NCBI GenBank assembly: GCA_027422505.1
Contig: JAPQWV010000676.1
Location: forward strand, 186,001-250,000
From: Craterostigma plantagineum
Lineage: Eukaryota; Streptophyta; Magnoliopsida; Lamiales; Linderniaceae
Direction of reading: 5' to 3'
DNA length: 64,000 bases
The position numbers were made by a program, and so were the translations under genes. This document shows, one piece after another, positions 1-12,383 of the stretch (its first letter is position 1; every line of letters begins with the position of its first letter). The notes under the pieces are model-generated. The model made no database searches, was not told the DNA's origin, and saw nothing but the letters and a program-made list of their open reading frames with translations.

Positions 1-1050
1 CGATGACGAGGATCTTCACGAATAGGGTTGAGTTTTGGGCGTCGGACAATGCACAGCTGCTTCCTATGATCCCGACACATACCCTTTAGGTACGCAATAA
101 ATTTGGAGTCAGTTGATGTAAATATTTTGGTTTTGATCACATGTATATAAAAACCATCTTAATAGAAGAGAAGGGAGATGAAGACGAACCCACAGACGAG
201 ATTTGCAAAGCCCACAATTATCCCAGAAGCAAATATCGCGTAGCCTGCTCTGAGGGATTCTGGGTCGTACATCTTTGAAGAAGGAACACTCTCCAATTTT
301 GTCTGAAGAATGATGGCAACAATGACTCCGTATATAGCGACGGCCTCACAGAAAATCACACTGCGCAAAGGATGAAGATATGCAGTTTAGAGTCGTAGTA
401 AGGAAAAATTAATGGGATATGATACATATGAGGAGCATGGTCAATACTTGTTGGGCTTGGGACAAACAAAGAACTAGCATTTACACAACGGATTTGTAAA
501 ACATGAAATGTGTATCAACCATCTTCAGCATAGATGGGAGGATCTCTCTCTCAATTACTGTGATAATCGCAGCATTCCGTGTGATTCTGGTCATGAATCC
601 GAAGGTTATTTTAAAGATTAAACACCATGAAAACATCTGAGTTTCTTAAGCAACCAAATGCAAAGCAAAAACACAACAGAACTACCAAGTCTGAGTTCAT
701 AGGTTTTTCACCAAATATCACCATCTTCTGTACAGTTAACAATATCTGATAAGACGAAGATGAGAAAAAAGATACTCTAAACACCTGATTAAATTTTTCG
801 AAGTGATGCGAGGAGCTTTAATAGCAGCACCAATTAAACTACTCCCCGTAATATATATTCCCCTGCACGCAGAAGAGAAAAAAAAAATCAAGCACAGTTT
901 CTCCAAAAACTCAAATCGATCCTCGACATCTTACCACGCAGCTCCGAGAACAGAGACACCAATAGAGATTGCGATTCCGACGGCCGAGAAAGTGTACGGC
1001 GAGATCCGAATCAGAGCTTGCGACCACGACGAGCTCGATGACGTCACCAT
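1..1050 (-). CDS. VHA-c'': V-type proton ATPase proteolipid subunit c'' (3' partial)
   Basis: This is a proteolipid of the membrane V0 rotor of the vacuolar H+-ATPase, which acidifies Golgi, endosome and vacuole lumens. Four coding exons read on the minus strand: about 935-1050, 785-862, 190-360 and 1-83, the last cut by the window edge. All junctions are GT-AG and keep frame. The start is the ATG at 1050, opening MVTSSSSSWSQALIR and then a hydrophobic helix ending VSVLGAAW. The second exon gives GIYITGSSLIGAAIKAP. The third holds the helix VIFCEAVAIYG, whose Glu is the proton-carrying carboxylate expected in c''. The visible fourth exon gives VGIIGSSCALSDAQNS, also typical of c''. The segment TKLESVPSSKMYDPESLRAG distinguishes c'' from the shorter subunit c. 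The rest of the last transmembrane region lies outside the window. The gene is divergent from the SET-domain gene. Family identity is firm; exon ends are inferred. Confidence 0.95.
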
Positions 1051-1434
1051 TGTACCGTCTTCTCAACACGATTATGCCTACAGAAACAGCAGAGAATCCT
1101 TTCTCCTTCTTCGAGGCTGTACTGTAACGACGTGCCAGTGACGATCGAAATGGTTAGATCGGAGAGAATCTAAGCAGCAGAAAAATTGTTACTTCGATGA
1201 TGAGGATGGGCTTATTGGGCTATTTCGCTGATCTTATTGGGCCACATATTGGGCTTATCCACCTAATTATTGGGCCTCACTGACCATATAGTCCCAGCCC
1301 ATAAACAATGAATATTAGCCCAATAAACAGCTACGACGAATATAAATCTACTTACAGCCTTCACCTACGCCACCACTCCGCCGCCGCCAGCTCCAAGCAC
1401 CTCCTTCGCCTGCCGGCGAGTTTAATAATTTCGA
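1051..1434. promoter_or_regulatory. Shared bidirectional promoter with TGGGC (site II-like) boxes
   Basis: This 384-bp gap separates the divergent starts of the V-ATPase c'' gene (1050, minus) and the ASHR2-like gene (1435, plus). Between about 1205 and 1300 the motif TTGGGC or TTATTGGGC recurs at least five times, and the reverse motif GCCCA occurs near 1299 and 1318. TGGGC-type site II elements are known plant promoter elements of housekeeping genes. No clear TATA box is visible on either side, which fits a broad housekeeping promoter. Transcription start sites cannot be placed from sequence alone. Confidence 0.6.
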
Positions 1435-2568
1435 ATGGCCGACGACGGTGCATCGATCAAGCTAGTAGACATACACAACAAAGGCAGATCATTCATCTCT
1501 TCGAGGCCCTTAAAAGCCGGCGAAATAGTCCTCAGAGACACACCAATCCTACTCTACTCCGCCGAGCAACCCGGCGCCGCCGTCTCCGCCGCTTACTGCT
1601 CCCACTGCTTCAGAAGAATCCCACAAATCTCGCCCACCTCAATTACCTGCCCAAGCTGCGCCAAAAACTCCATCTTCTGCTCCAAGCAATGCCTCTCGGC
1701 AGCTCAATCCACCTCCCACACGCCTTTCGTCTGCGTGGCCTTGACGCGCCTCCACAATTCTCCCAACCACCAGACCCTACCCCACGAGCGAACCGTACAA
1801 GCCCGATTCTTGATTGCCTCTTACAACCTCGCATCTTCGTCGCCTTTGAACTTTCAAACCCTACTTTCGCTTCAAGGCGAGCCCACCGTCGACGAAGCGG
1901 CAGTGCTACTCCACTCACTGATCACTTCCATCTGCGATTTGGGCCGATTCAGCGTCGAAATGACTGCCGCCCTATTGGCTAAGGATAGGATCAATGCGTT
2001 TGGGATAATGGAAGCTTTTGCAGAGGGCAAAGAAAGATCAGTTAGAGCTTATGGGATATACCCTAGAGCTTCATTCTTCAACCACGACTGCTTGCCTAAC
2101 GCTTGTAGGTTCGATTACGTGGATTCGAACTGTGATGGGAATGGGTCCAACGTGGATATCATCGTGAGGATGATCCACGACGTGCCCGAGGGGAGAGAGG
2201 TTTGCTTGAGCTATTTCCCTGTGAATTTGGAGTATAAGGAGAGGCAGAAGAGGTTGAAGGAGGACTATGGTTTTGCTTGCGATTGCGATCGTTGCAGAGT
2301 TGAGGCAAATTGGTCCGATGATGATGATGAAGGTGAGATGGATGATGATGGTGAGAATGAGATGGATGATGATGATATGGGAGATGGGATGGATGAGAAC
2401 GAGGGTGAAATGGAGGAGATTGATGATTTTCCTCATGCTTATTTTTTCGTGAGGTATATGTGTAGCAGGGAGAATTGTGGTGGTACGTTGGCTCCATCGG
2501 CTCCGTCGGCGAATGGCCATGTTTTGGAGTGTAATGTGTGCGGGAACTTTAGCAAATCCGAAGACTAG
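1435..2568 (+). CDS. ASHR2: SET-domain protein with MYND-type zinc finger, ASHR2-like
   Basis: This is an intronless 377-residue protein of the plant SET/MYND group; the Arabidopsis relative is ASHR2 (SET domain group 39). Family members are putative S-adenosylmethionine-dependent lysine methyltransferases. The order fits a split SET domain. The N-terminal SET piece comes first (VDIHNKGRSFISSRPLKAGE, residues 11-30). A MYND-like Cys cluster follows (C55, C58, C72, C75, C82, C86, C100). The SET core has NHDCLPNAC (216-224) and EVCLSYF (255-261). Post-SET cysteines are at 282, 284 and 287. A very acidic stretch runs from about 295 to 332, written in GAT/GAA-rich codons. It is followed by a second four-Cys group (C343, C348, C366, C369). 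The start MADDGAS is chosen because SET homology begins a few codons later. Substrate is unknown; methyltransferase activity is an inference from the family. Confidence 0.9.
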   Translation: MADDGASIKLVDIHNKGRSFISSRPLKAGEIVLRDTPILLYSAEQPGAAVSAAYCSHCFRRIPQISPTSITCPSCAKNSIFCSKQCLSAAQSTSHTPFVCVALTRLHNSPNHQTLPHERTVQARFLIASYNLASSSPLNFQTLLSLQGEPTVDEAAVLLHSLITSICDLGRFSVEMTAALLAKDRINAFGIMEAFAEGKERSVRAYGIYPRASFFNHDCLPNACRFDYVDSNCDGNGSNVDIIVRMIHDVPEGREVCLSYFPVNLEYKERQKRLKEDYGFACDCDRCRVEANWSDDDDEGEMDDDGENEMDDDDMGDGMDENEGEMEEIDDFPHAYFFVRYMCSRENCGGTLAPSAPSANGHVLECNVCGNFSKSED

Positions 2569-3462
2569 CTTGTGTTTCTTGTCTAGTGTTCCTTCTATAT
2601 CATGATTCATGGGTTGAGTTGATAGTATATGCTTTGTATTGCAGAACATCATATCCATTTGGGATTTTTATATCATATTTCGTCTACTCCGATATACTGC
2701 TGTGATATACGTATTGAATCAGTTTCATGATTCATCACAGAACGATTAAGCTGCGTTTAGACAGAGATTTGAGTCAAGAAAAGATGCAAATCACATCAAT
2801 GTCTATATATATATATCAGCGTCCATCATCACCGTTCCAAAACTTTGCTCGCACCAATCAAACTACTAAGGAGAAAAACATATCTCATCTCATCTCTTTC
2901 CCAAGCAAACTCTGTGAAAGTCACCTGAAGGGGCATATTGACAACTCGCACATTTAAACAGACCTCTGTCAAGTTTACTACACAGCTTTTTATTAACCAA
3001 CGGACAAATCTTTACCATGAGAGAATCCCAGCTGTAACCGTCTTGCATGACCTCATTGATGTGGTGTAATCACTGCCGACAATAAGAGAGAGGAAAGCCA
3101 TGAAAAACATAATTCACTCACAGTAATAATCAGACAGAAGATGGATTATACCAAGAAGATAAGGGTCTTTCAGTAGCACTTAATTCAGTCGCGTAAGAAA
3201 GGATTGATTATACTCTACCAAGATAAGAGTGTCTACATGACATGGCATTAACAGAAAATCTATTGACAATCACCTAGCATTAAAAACAAAAGATATGGGA
3301 AGGAAAATAATCGAAAAAATGTTAATCTGGAAACACGCAGACTTTCCAAATGAAACTACAAAAAAGGTGGGGAGTCGAAAGGAAAACATAAAAGGGAAGG
3401 AAAATAATTGATCACACCAACAAGATTAGGAATATTCACACTGGTCTAACCAATTATTGCCT
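2569..3462. other. Intergenic 3' flanks between ASHR2-like and coatomer beta' genes
   Basis: This is the stretch between two convergent genes. It is AT-rich with no conserved reading frame on either strand and should hold the 3' untranslated regions and polyadenylation signals of both neighbours. No repeat or RNA gene is recognised. Confidence 0.6.
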
Positions 3463-6400
3463 CTAGGCCGACGGTTTTCCTTCACTATTCGTACCCCACT
3501 CTTCATCAGCTTCATTACCATTAACCAGTACGGCCCCACCATCTGTTGAATCAGCATCCCCAGCCACAGCCTCTTCTTGGCTCTCATCGTGTTCATCACC
3601 GGGCTGTGCCTCATCATGGGCATCCTCTAGCACTGGCTCTTGATTTGGCTCAAGATCCTAAGTAAAGTCGGGAAAAAGTACGAACAATTAGTATACTTAG
3701 CACTAGTACAAATCAAGATCGGGGGGAAAAGAACATCAGGGATATTCATATCATATGCAAAAAAATATCTAAATACACAACTTCGAAAGAGTCGCATTTA
3801 AAATTTCAACAACTCTGGAGAGTTTAGATATAGAAAGAATATAATTGATAAATCCAGCTCCACCCGTCTGGTATTTAGAAAAAGAAAATAATGATATGTT
3901 TCATGGAATGCATCATGTTGGCAGATATGATCAAGGGCATAAGGAATTAGTTGGTTCCACCTCGTGATCGAATCCTCCATTTTCTAAAGCTTCTTCCTCT
4001 TCTTCGATTTGCATATTTCTGAAAAGCTCTACAAGGCTAGCAGTTGATCTATCAGCGTGCTGCAAATATTCATCTGCTGGAGGATATTTATCCCTGCAAA
4101 GCAATAGGCACAAAAAATGAAAACTCATCAGATTGAAGGAAAAAAAAGTTTCCAATTGCAAGGAAAGACAAGAATGGAAAATTGATAGACCTATTCTCAG
4201 CAGCTTTCGATTCAACAGAAAGAGCAACTTGCCAGTCGTCAAACAAATTTGGATATTCTTCTGGATCAGCAAGAGATTCAGCAGCCTTCTGATTAATCTG
4301 CAAAATAAAGACAGTTCCCAGATCTATTTGGAAAAGTAATAGAGCCAATAATGATTAATTAACTCAGCATATATTCATGTTTTTGGACCGAGAATACACA
4401 ACTTCCACCTAGGATATATCAATACTATGACAACATTTAACATAGATATCGAAATTAGTTAAAACCTTGCTGAGGTCCTTTCTCCAAAGAGCAACAATTT
4501 CTGACACTTTACTTGGAAGGTATGACCGAGCCATCAAAGCAGCTTCAGGTATCCGATGGCTGCGGAAACGCTAGTTTTGGTCAAACCCAACAACAAACAG
4601 AGCAGCAAATAATCATTCAATACGATACCTGTCAACTAATAACTGAAGGCATTCTTCCAGTTTACCCAACATAAACAGACAGAGGAATGCAACATTGTTT
4701 TTTCCATGCTCTTTGGCAAGAGAAGCAAGTTCAGCAATTCCTTCAGCATCACCTAGCGATGAATAGAGTAGCAACAAACCACTCAAGTCATTTGCTTGCT
4801 TCAAACAGTCTTCCGCCATCTCCAACTGGAACCAAATAATGTATGAAAACTTTAAGAAGGCAACGTATATGGATCAAAAAACACATCAGTAAGAAAATCA
4901 CATTTCAGGAAAGATAACTGCAGATACATTTGTAAAAAACAGATTTTGGGAAGATAAGAAAAAATAAATATTTCGGTTTTGGAGGGGAACTGGTACTGCC
5001 TTGATTAAGCATCGTCTTAATATTTAATAGGCAACATCAACTTCCATTTTCAGTTCAGAACAAGACAATACCATTCCAGTGGACATAGCTAATGCACCCA
5101 ACTGCTTCCACTTAGACTCACTCAGAGCTACTGTGGCAATTTCCTGGAAAGAAAGTCAATTGTAAGAAGTTAGCACCTGTATGTTAGTAGAGAGAGACAG
5201 GAGCAGTCAGCACCATGACATTACAATATTCTAAGCATTATTAAGCTTTACCTTCGCAATTTCTAGTTTGCCCAACTGTATAGCTAACTCAAATCTGTAA
5301 TCAGGATCTGTAGCGATTTTGAGCGCTTCTTCCATCATTCCTCGGGACTCCAAGAAACGGGCCACACTGTCCATGAATTTAATTCGTAGGCCAAATCAAA
5401 CTAAATAAGCGACCCTTGAAATATAAGTCGCGGAATCGAGATGAGAATGGGAAAAAGCATCCAGATCATTTCGTCCAGGCCAGCTATCACTATTGATTTT
5501 ATTTGCTGAATCAAAATGCCACAAATTTACAATAGCTTGTTTCACATATTGATTTCTGTACCACAATTTAACAGGAATAATAATGTCCATCAAATCAAAC
5601 ATGAATGGCAAATAACCTGTTATGATGCTCTTTCGGAATTGATGTAAGGACTTCATTAGCCCTATCAAAATCATCACGCATTACCAGAGTCTTGTACTCG
5701 ATCAAGCTAAGCAGCAATGTGTATGCTATGACACTGACAATGAAGCCATAGACAGACATTAGCAAAGTTGCACCACAGAGTAAAATGGCCATCTTCCCTT
5801 GACCAAGATAAGAAAAACTTAATTTAATAGCAATGGGAAGAGTCTCAAAATGCACTGTTGAAACATATTATGCAAAATTTCACCAACAGTGGAAACCTTC
5901 CATTAGCAACTTACTTAAATTCTTTATCAATGAGATAAACACGACTCTGATTAGCAAGATACCCAAGCAGGTACATTGGCCTGTCTAAATGAAACATTGT
6001 TGTCACCTACAAATTCATGAGGAACATTAGCTTCCGAACTTATTTCTTCCTCACATGCTACTGCTGCATTGCAAAAGCAGACCGCATGACAAAATTTACC
6101 TCACCACCAACGCAATAATTTAATTTCCAGGAAGAATTATTGTAAATGAAGCAATCCCCGACCCAAATTCCAGTCCGAACTCGTTCATTTATTTCGTAAA
6201 GAGGCTCAAATGCATCTTCAACACCTTGCTCATCTACGGATGTCCCACTATCCAAGTGAGCAGAAACTACATCTCGCTGCAATACATAAATGGGCAATCC
6301 ATTAACCAAAGTTCACAGAAATGCTAGCATTCAAAGAAATCTACGATCTATAGAAAACTTACATTATACTTAAGTATGTAGAACGATGTATCACTAGCAA

Positions 6401-9400
6401 TGGTCACTAAATCACCACTGTCAGCCCAGTAAAGATTCTGGATTGTTAGGAACAAGAAAAGAATCAGAATGATAAAAAAACCAACTCTATTTTTTATTAC
6501 TAGCGGGCTTCTCATTCTTAAGGATTCTTACTTTAACTACTACATCAATTCGTCGTATCAATCTGCACTCGGACCAGTCATAAAAGCAAATAAAATCATT
6601 TGAACACATGGCCAACAAATTGCCTCCGTAGATGTGCTCAGCAAAAAAAGTGGGACGGATGCTTTTCTTCTCCTGAAAGAGGAAAGAAATTCAAGCTTTA
6701 ATGTCGCTAAAGATATATCTAATTAACGGAGCTCAAGTTAAAATAACAAGAAGCGCACAGGACATCGTCTCAGAATCCAGGCATTATAGATTCACAGAAC
6801 CACGTAAGAAGTTACAGTGGAAAACAGCGTAAAAACCAAAAAGTTACTTTTCTATAACATCAATAAGATGAAGCCAATGAAGTAGAAAGAAAAAATGATA
6901 GTAATAAAAAGCTGGAAAATATAAAGGATAAAACACAAGTAGGAACCTCAACCAAACCTGAAAATTTTACTATAAATTTTTATCTTTGATGTGCTCTCCC
7001 TAACAGCATACTCTCCATCAGTTGACCAAACAAATTCCAATGCTGAGCCAAAGGATCTGTTCCTCCATGCCAGAGCTGTATAGATTATGTACTCACCATC
7101 TCCACACACCACAACAAATCTACCATTAGGGTTATGCTTCAAGCTCTGCAGAGGAAGTCCAAAAAAGAACATGAAAATAGAATCAACACTTACCCAGGAC
7201 ATCCAGGAAGTGCACGTTTTACAGAGTTGACTTAATAACCCATCAACAAGTGGTACCACAATTTAAAAAAATCTCAGTATCAATGTTCATGAACAAAAGG
7301 CACCTAAAAAACCCACAACATTTAGACCCAAACAAGAAAGAAAGAAGTAATTGGATAAACTGGCAACACCAACTATATATTTGAAATTAACAACCTAAAA
7401 TGAAATCATGCCTAATCATGGAAAAAATGACAAATATTGACATCTAGAAAGTCGATGAAAATAAGAAAACATTCCCCTCTATGGACACTAGGTGAGCAAT
7501 GACCATCTTACAAAAAAAAAGGCGAGATTGGGGGAAAGCAACACAAATTAAGGGACTTATAGAGATATATGACCATGATGATCGTTTATAAGACCTGTGG
7601 GTATAGATCGCATGTTCCCAATTCCTTAACAGCCAAGGGGAGTCTCTCTCCGTCAGCAACCTAAGAACAAACGTAAAGTTAGCCAAGAGAAATCATTTCT
7701 GTAATTGTTTTCCGAAAATCAAGAATACCTCATAATCAGCTCCAACACTCTTAATATTGACAGTTTGTATCTCATTATGCTTAGCCCAAATAATTTTCCC
7801 ACTGTTATCCATACTAGCAATGGGTATCTCACGTCCAAGCTTTACCATAATTGTCCCTTCATCGTAACCAATCACAAGCCTGGTATTGAATCAATCAGAT
7901 TATGATAAAACTCCAAGAAAAGTGGAATTTTATGGAATGAAAGTGAAACACTCAGGTCAGATTAAGTTCATAAAAAGATATGTAGCAAATTAGTTTCAAC
8001 TTTCAAGAACTTGAGTGAGCAGAAGTTTCAAGCCATCTGTCCAAGCACGACAAAACTTCCAGATAGACGGCCACAAACTAACTATTAGCAGTTAGCACAC
8101 AAATAAAACCTGGGAAAGAATAATAACCCAGCCAAGCATGAACCAGCAGCAATAAACACTACCTTCTCGATCCTTTTATGTAACCGATTGCCCATACTCT
8201 TTCAAGCCCATAATTTAGTGTGTTCTCAAGTCTGCAAATAGACAAAATACATGAAAAACTAAAGCTTTGGACATTACATGTTCTATAACATTGTAAGATT
8301 TTAAAGCATAGATTAAATATAGACAAGCCTCTCTAAGAATCTTAAACATGTCCGAACAGGCCCCCAAAACACATACTTGCCTGTAATAAATAGATATCAT
8401 TCATAGGGAGTCACGATGCTGAAAAGACTTACCTATAAGTGGTGGAATGCCATATGCGGACCGTACCGTCCTCAGAACCTGTTATTACAATCGGAAGTTC
8501 AGGATGAAAACAAACAGCAGAAACGTTGTGCGTATGGCCTTCTAGAGTTTGGATGCAGCTCTTTGTCTGATAATCCCAAACCTATTTTAACAGTTTTGCA
8601 GCCTATTCACTCTTCATTCATAAAACATAGACTCACAAGTTGAAATGCAAAAGAAGGAAAAACCTTAGCAGTGTGATCATCAGAACCAGTAATAAGATAC
8701 GGTTTGTCACCACCAGTAAAATAATCTACACAATTGACTCCTTTCAGATGAGCATCTAATGTAAAGTTTGGATCAGGAGATCCAAGATTCCAAATCTACA
8801 AAACGAAAAATCAAAGGTTAAACCTGATATGTCCAATTAATAAGGATTACAGAGTCAACAAGATATATGAATAACTTTAACAAACACCTTAATAGTACGA
8901 TCAAGAGATGCACTGGCAAAAGTGTTTGTGTCTTTGGGATTAAATGTTACTTGCATAACATAATGAGAATGACCCTCAAAAATTTGAGTGCATAACCACC
9001 CTTTGTCCCAGTCCCAAAGCTTGATAAGCATATCATCAGAGGATGACAATACGTACGGCAAGGTGGGATGAACAGCTACACACCTAATATAATCTGTATG
9101 GGCCTCAAATACTTTGGTCTTGTCCATTGTATTATAGTTGTATACACGAATAAACATGTCATCTGCCCCAGCAACAACCCACTGCTTCCGTGCTACAAAC
9201 TTTGCAGATCTAACTGGAGACGTGTAGTATCAATTGACATTAGAGAGATGCACACACACAACTAATAACATCAGTTAAGTCGGTTTTGAACTCAAAAAAA
9301 AAACAATTATCCCAATAATTTACCTGGCAACTCCGTCATTTCAAAAGATTTAACCATTGTCTGCAGCAGTCCATGAAACCAAATTTTAATATAGATATAA

Positions 9401-10747
9401 AAAACGATACAAAAATGTTATATGAATAGCTAGACCAGGAAAGTGTAACACATCAGTAGTAGTTGTATGCCTTTAGTGGTAGTAGATACACATAAACGAG
9501 AAATACTTTTACCCTGCACAAAACTAATGTATCTTAAAGATGCCAAGTGTTGGATCATGCAATAAAATATCCCGTATGTATGTGGAAGAATTTGAGAAGC
9601 ATCGAATATTAGAAAACCAAATGCACTCTAATTTTTGCAATTTCACAGGTAGGAAATCAAATTTCATAACATATTGTATGTTCAGGACAGGGATGTGTGT
9701 TCAGATCTATGGGATGGCAGAAAACAGGACATCCCTATATAATAGTAGGAGGCTTTTCAACAGTAATAATGGAGGAGGGCTGAGTTGTGCCCAGTTGCTA
9801 AGGCGCAAGATATGCACCTCAAGCACTACGAGATCACCCCATTTTTATAATGGTGTGTAAATTAAGCTACAAACAACTGTTAGCATCAGCGACATTTCTA
9901 TACCTGGTTCTGATAGTTCCAAATACAAACAGTCCCCGAATACAGACTGGCCAATATCCTGCATAGAAAAAAATTCAAGACAAAAATAACTTGAAATCCT
10001 AAAAATTGATTAAGAAATATGCAATTTCAATTGATGCAATATCATATTCCAATCCAAGATCCCAGAAGTTGATATAACAGTAATAAGAAACATGTTGAAA
10101 ACCTATATAAAGCTCACTCTGTTGCAAACAAAAATTTAGCAGCTTTTGACCACTTCAAGGGAAAGATAACTGATTCAATTAACAAGCATGTTCGTATAAC
10201 GCCCAACGATTGTTTGGAAGCAGCAATACAAGTGCATGAAATAAACTGTCTTTCCTTTAATATTAAACAAATCAAATATGCCACACTAATTATTCCGAAT
10301 TCAAAAATAGCACAAATTTCATGATAAAGACATACCATGGCTCGGTCGGATGCAGATCCACAGATTTTACTCGTTCCGATCTTTGAGCAAGTTTCCTCTG
10401 TCATAATGCCAATAAAAATCAGCAATCAACATCACAAATCCACCGCACATCACGTTAGGAACCTGACAATTCAAATGCACAAATTACCTTGATTTCTAAT
10501 CTGAGAGGCTGCATCACGCCAACAGCAGCACAATCCAGAAAACAGCAGAAGAAAGAAGATGAATTAGCAGATTCAGACACACAAAATCAAACAGTCAACT
10601 CAAGATACACAGAATTTACCAATAGCTCCCGAAAATTGCCTAGAAATCGAATAGCAAGAGGAATTCCAAATGAATCGCCAGATCTAAGCCCCAAATTACG
10701 AAGCGTAATCGAATCAAAACGTAAATCGAAGCGACGAGACTCACCAT
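3463..10747 (-). CDS. Coatomer subunit beta' (beta'-COP), WD-repeat COPI coat protein
   Basis: Beta'-COP is a core subunit of the COPI vesicle coat that drives Golgi-to-ER and intra-Golgi transport. About 24 coding exons can be followed on the minus strand. N-terminal WD40 propeller exons include [36 protein letters not shown] (8.89-9.21 kb), [10 protein letters not shown] and [13 protein letters not shown] (8.4-8.6 kb). The second propeller has [20 protein letters not shown] (7.0-7.1 kb) and [16 protein letters not shown] (6.1-6.3 kb). The alpha-solenoid has [31 protein letters not shown] and [16 protein letters not shown]. The acidic C-terminus ends [18 protein letters not shown] and stops at 3463. 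The start is inferred to be the ATG at 10745-10747. It is the last codon of exon 1 and splices to a 21-nt exon (10488-10508) to give MPLRLEIK. No frameshift was noticed in any exon. The gene lies tail to tail with ASHR2. Confidence 0.95.
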
Positions 10748-11787
10748 TTTTCCAGTAGAATTGACCGCAGACTAACAGATCCGATCGTTAGATGACAACG
10801 TTAGCCAGTAGAGACGAACTCGCACTCTAGGAGTTGAGATCAGGTGAGAGGCGTATTGTGCGTGAAGAGAGTACTGTGGGGAGTGTGAGAGAGAGAGGAT
10901 TGGCGATTAAAATAAAAACAGTGCCGAGGTTAAAATTGAAATAAATCGAAAATGTGTGAGAACTTTTCTTTTCACGGTCCTTTGGAAATCGTTATTTACG
11001 ATTTCACCACCCAAAAGTAAGGTTTTTCTACTCCCACCATCATTTCCAAATCCATCGTCATTTTGCCCCATTTTTATCCACAGCATTCCATAATCGGTCG
11101 TTGAGAGTCGGGCCGGGCCTTAAGCGAATCAACTGAAATCAAATCAACTGAAGTTCCTTATCATTTCTTCTTTTAAGGAGTTCTTTTGTACCATTTTCTT
11201 TCTGGGCTTAAATGGCCTCTGATTTTTGTCTCTTTTTCTAGGTAGAAACTTCCCTTCGAAAATTACATAGAATAGTCATATGCATTTAACAATTCATCGT
11301 TCCTATATATATGGGTCAATGAAACTGAGCTAGTGTGTTTTAGTGCATTTATTTGGAAAGGGCAAAGAAATGCCTGGAATTTTCATCTGCATAGTTTAAT
11401 GGACAAGAAACGCAGGTTGTTCGGTTGTAATATTAGGGTTTTGAGTTATGAATGTATAGTAAAGTATTGCATCATATGCAAAGCTTAAAAATTATATTCC
11501 AGTGACAAGTAATTGGTGTTCTTGTGTATCTCATGCACCGTATTATTCCCATAATTATATCCCTTGATAATTATACTTTTTTTCCACATGTGTATCGCAT
11601 CATTGGAAACATAGGTGTGTGTGTGTGTGTGTGTCCATATAGTAAATGTGATGGAAATAATTTCCATATCCATAAAAAACTGAAATGGTGATTACAAATA
11701 ATAATCTCAACCTTACTTAATAGGTTCTACACAGTCTAATTAAGTATAATCCTAATCATCAACCTTCATAATTTTCGGCGAACACAT
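10748..11787. other. Coatomer beta' promoter/leader and flank of the FLZ gene
   Basis: The first 150 bases upstream of the coatomer start are GA-rich and probably its 5' leader and core promoter. Beyond that the region is AT-rich. A (GT)10 microsatellite lies near 11614-11633. The stretch 11405-11450 resembles the leader of the FLZ gene (see findings). No gene is recognised. Confidence 0.5.
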
Positions 11788-12383
11788 TCACTCGCGCAAG
11801 GAAGACGCCTTACTCCTTTCGTACCGGCATTCGACGCTGCAATACGGGGCATCCCTATTCAAATAAACAAAAATTTACATAAGTAGTGATCATATATATA
11901 TATATTCATCTAAATGTAAACGAATATTCGACACAGTTTAACGCATGCGCAAACCTCCACATGAATATGTCCATTTCATTGGAGAAGCTCTTGTGACAGC
12001 AGTAACAGCTATTCAGACCTCTCGCGAACGATCTTGTTAAGTTCCTCGTTTTGAGGACAACCTGCGCCTTCTTTCGTGTTGTCTCGTCGACGAGTAACAA
12101 CCTTAGGCCTAATAGCCCTTCGTCTTCTTCCCTTCTGAACGAAGAAGACCTACAAATAATTTCAAAAAGGTCATCGTAAATAGTTAAGCAACGAAATGAG
12201 CGCGATACAATATATGAGCAAAATAAGCTTTCGTATAGGCGTAAAGTTATCATAAACTCATGTATGTGTAAAAACGTTTTTTGTAATGAATACTATACAT
12301 ATGGGAAATTATTCTTATGTAATGAAGAAAGATGATGGATAGGAAATGAGATATTACTTGGGTTGCTTGTAGTTGAACTCCAT
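11788..12383 (-). CDS. FLZ (FCS-like zinc finger, DUF581) protein, small, three exons
   Basis: A 95-residue protein is reconstructed from three exons on the minus strand: 12358-12383, 11955-12149 and 11788-11854. All introns are GT-AG and the frame closes exactly at a TGA. The start MEFNYKQP lies about 110 bases downstream of a TATATAA box (12494-12500). The second exon begins SSSFRREEDEGLLGLRLL. The FLZ domain spans roughly residues 55-87: LNSCYCCHKSFSNEMDIFMW and, across the last intron, DAPYCSVECRYE. This gives the C-x2-C and C-x3-C zinc ligands and the phenylalanine/serine pattern of the family. FLZ proteins are plant adaptors that bind SnRK1 kinase; that role is family knowledge. Oddity: the usual Gly between Arg and Asp in the YRGD/WRGD position is absent, giving WRDAPYC. 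No single long reading frame shows this gene, so automated callers could miss it. Confidence 0.85.

Noticed and set aside
9540..9860. Plus-strand frame of 106 codons
   Set aside because: Lies in a coatomer beta' intron on the other strand; no motif.
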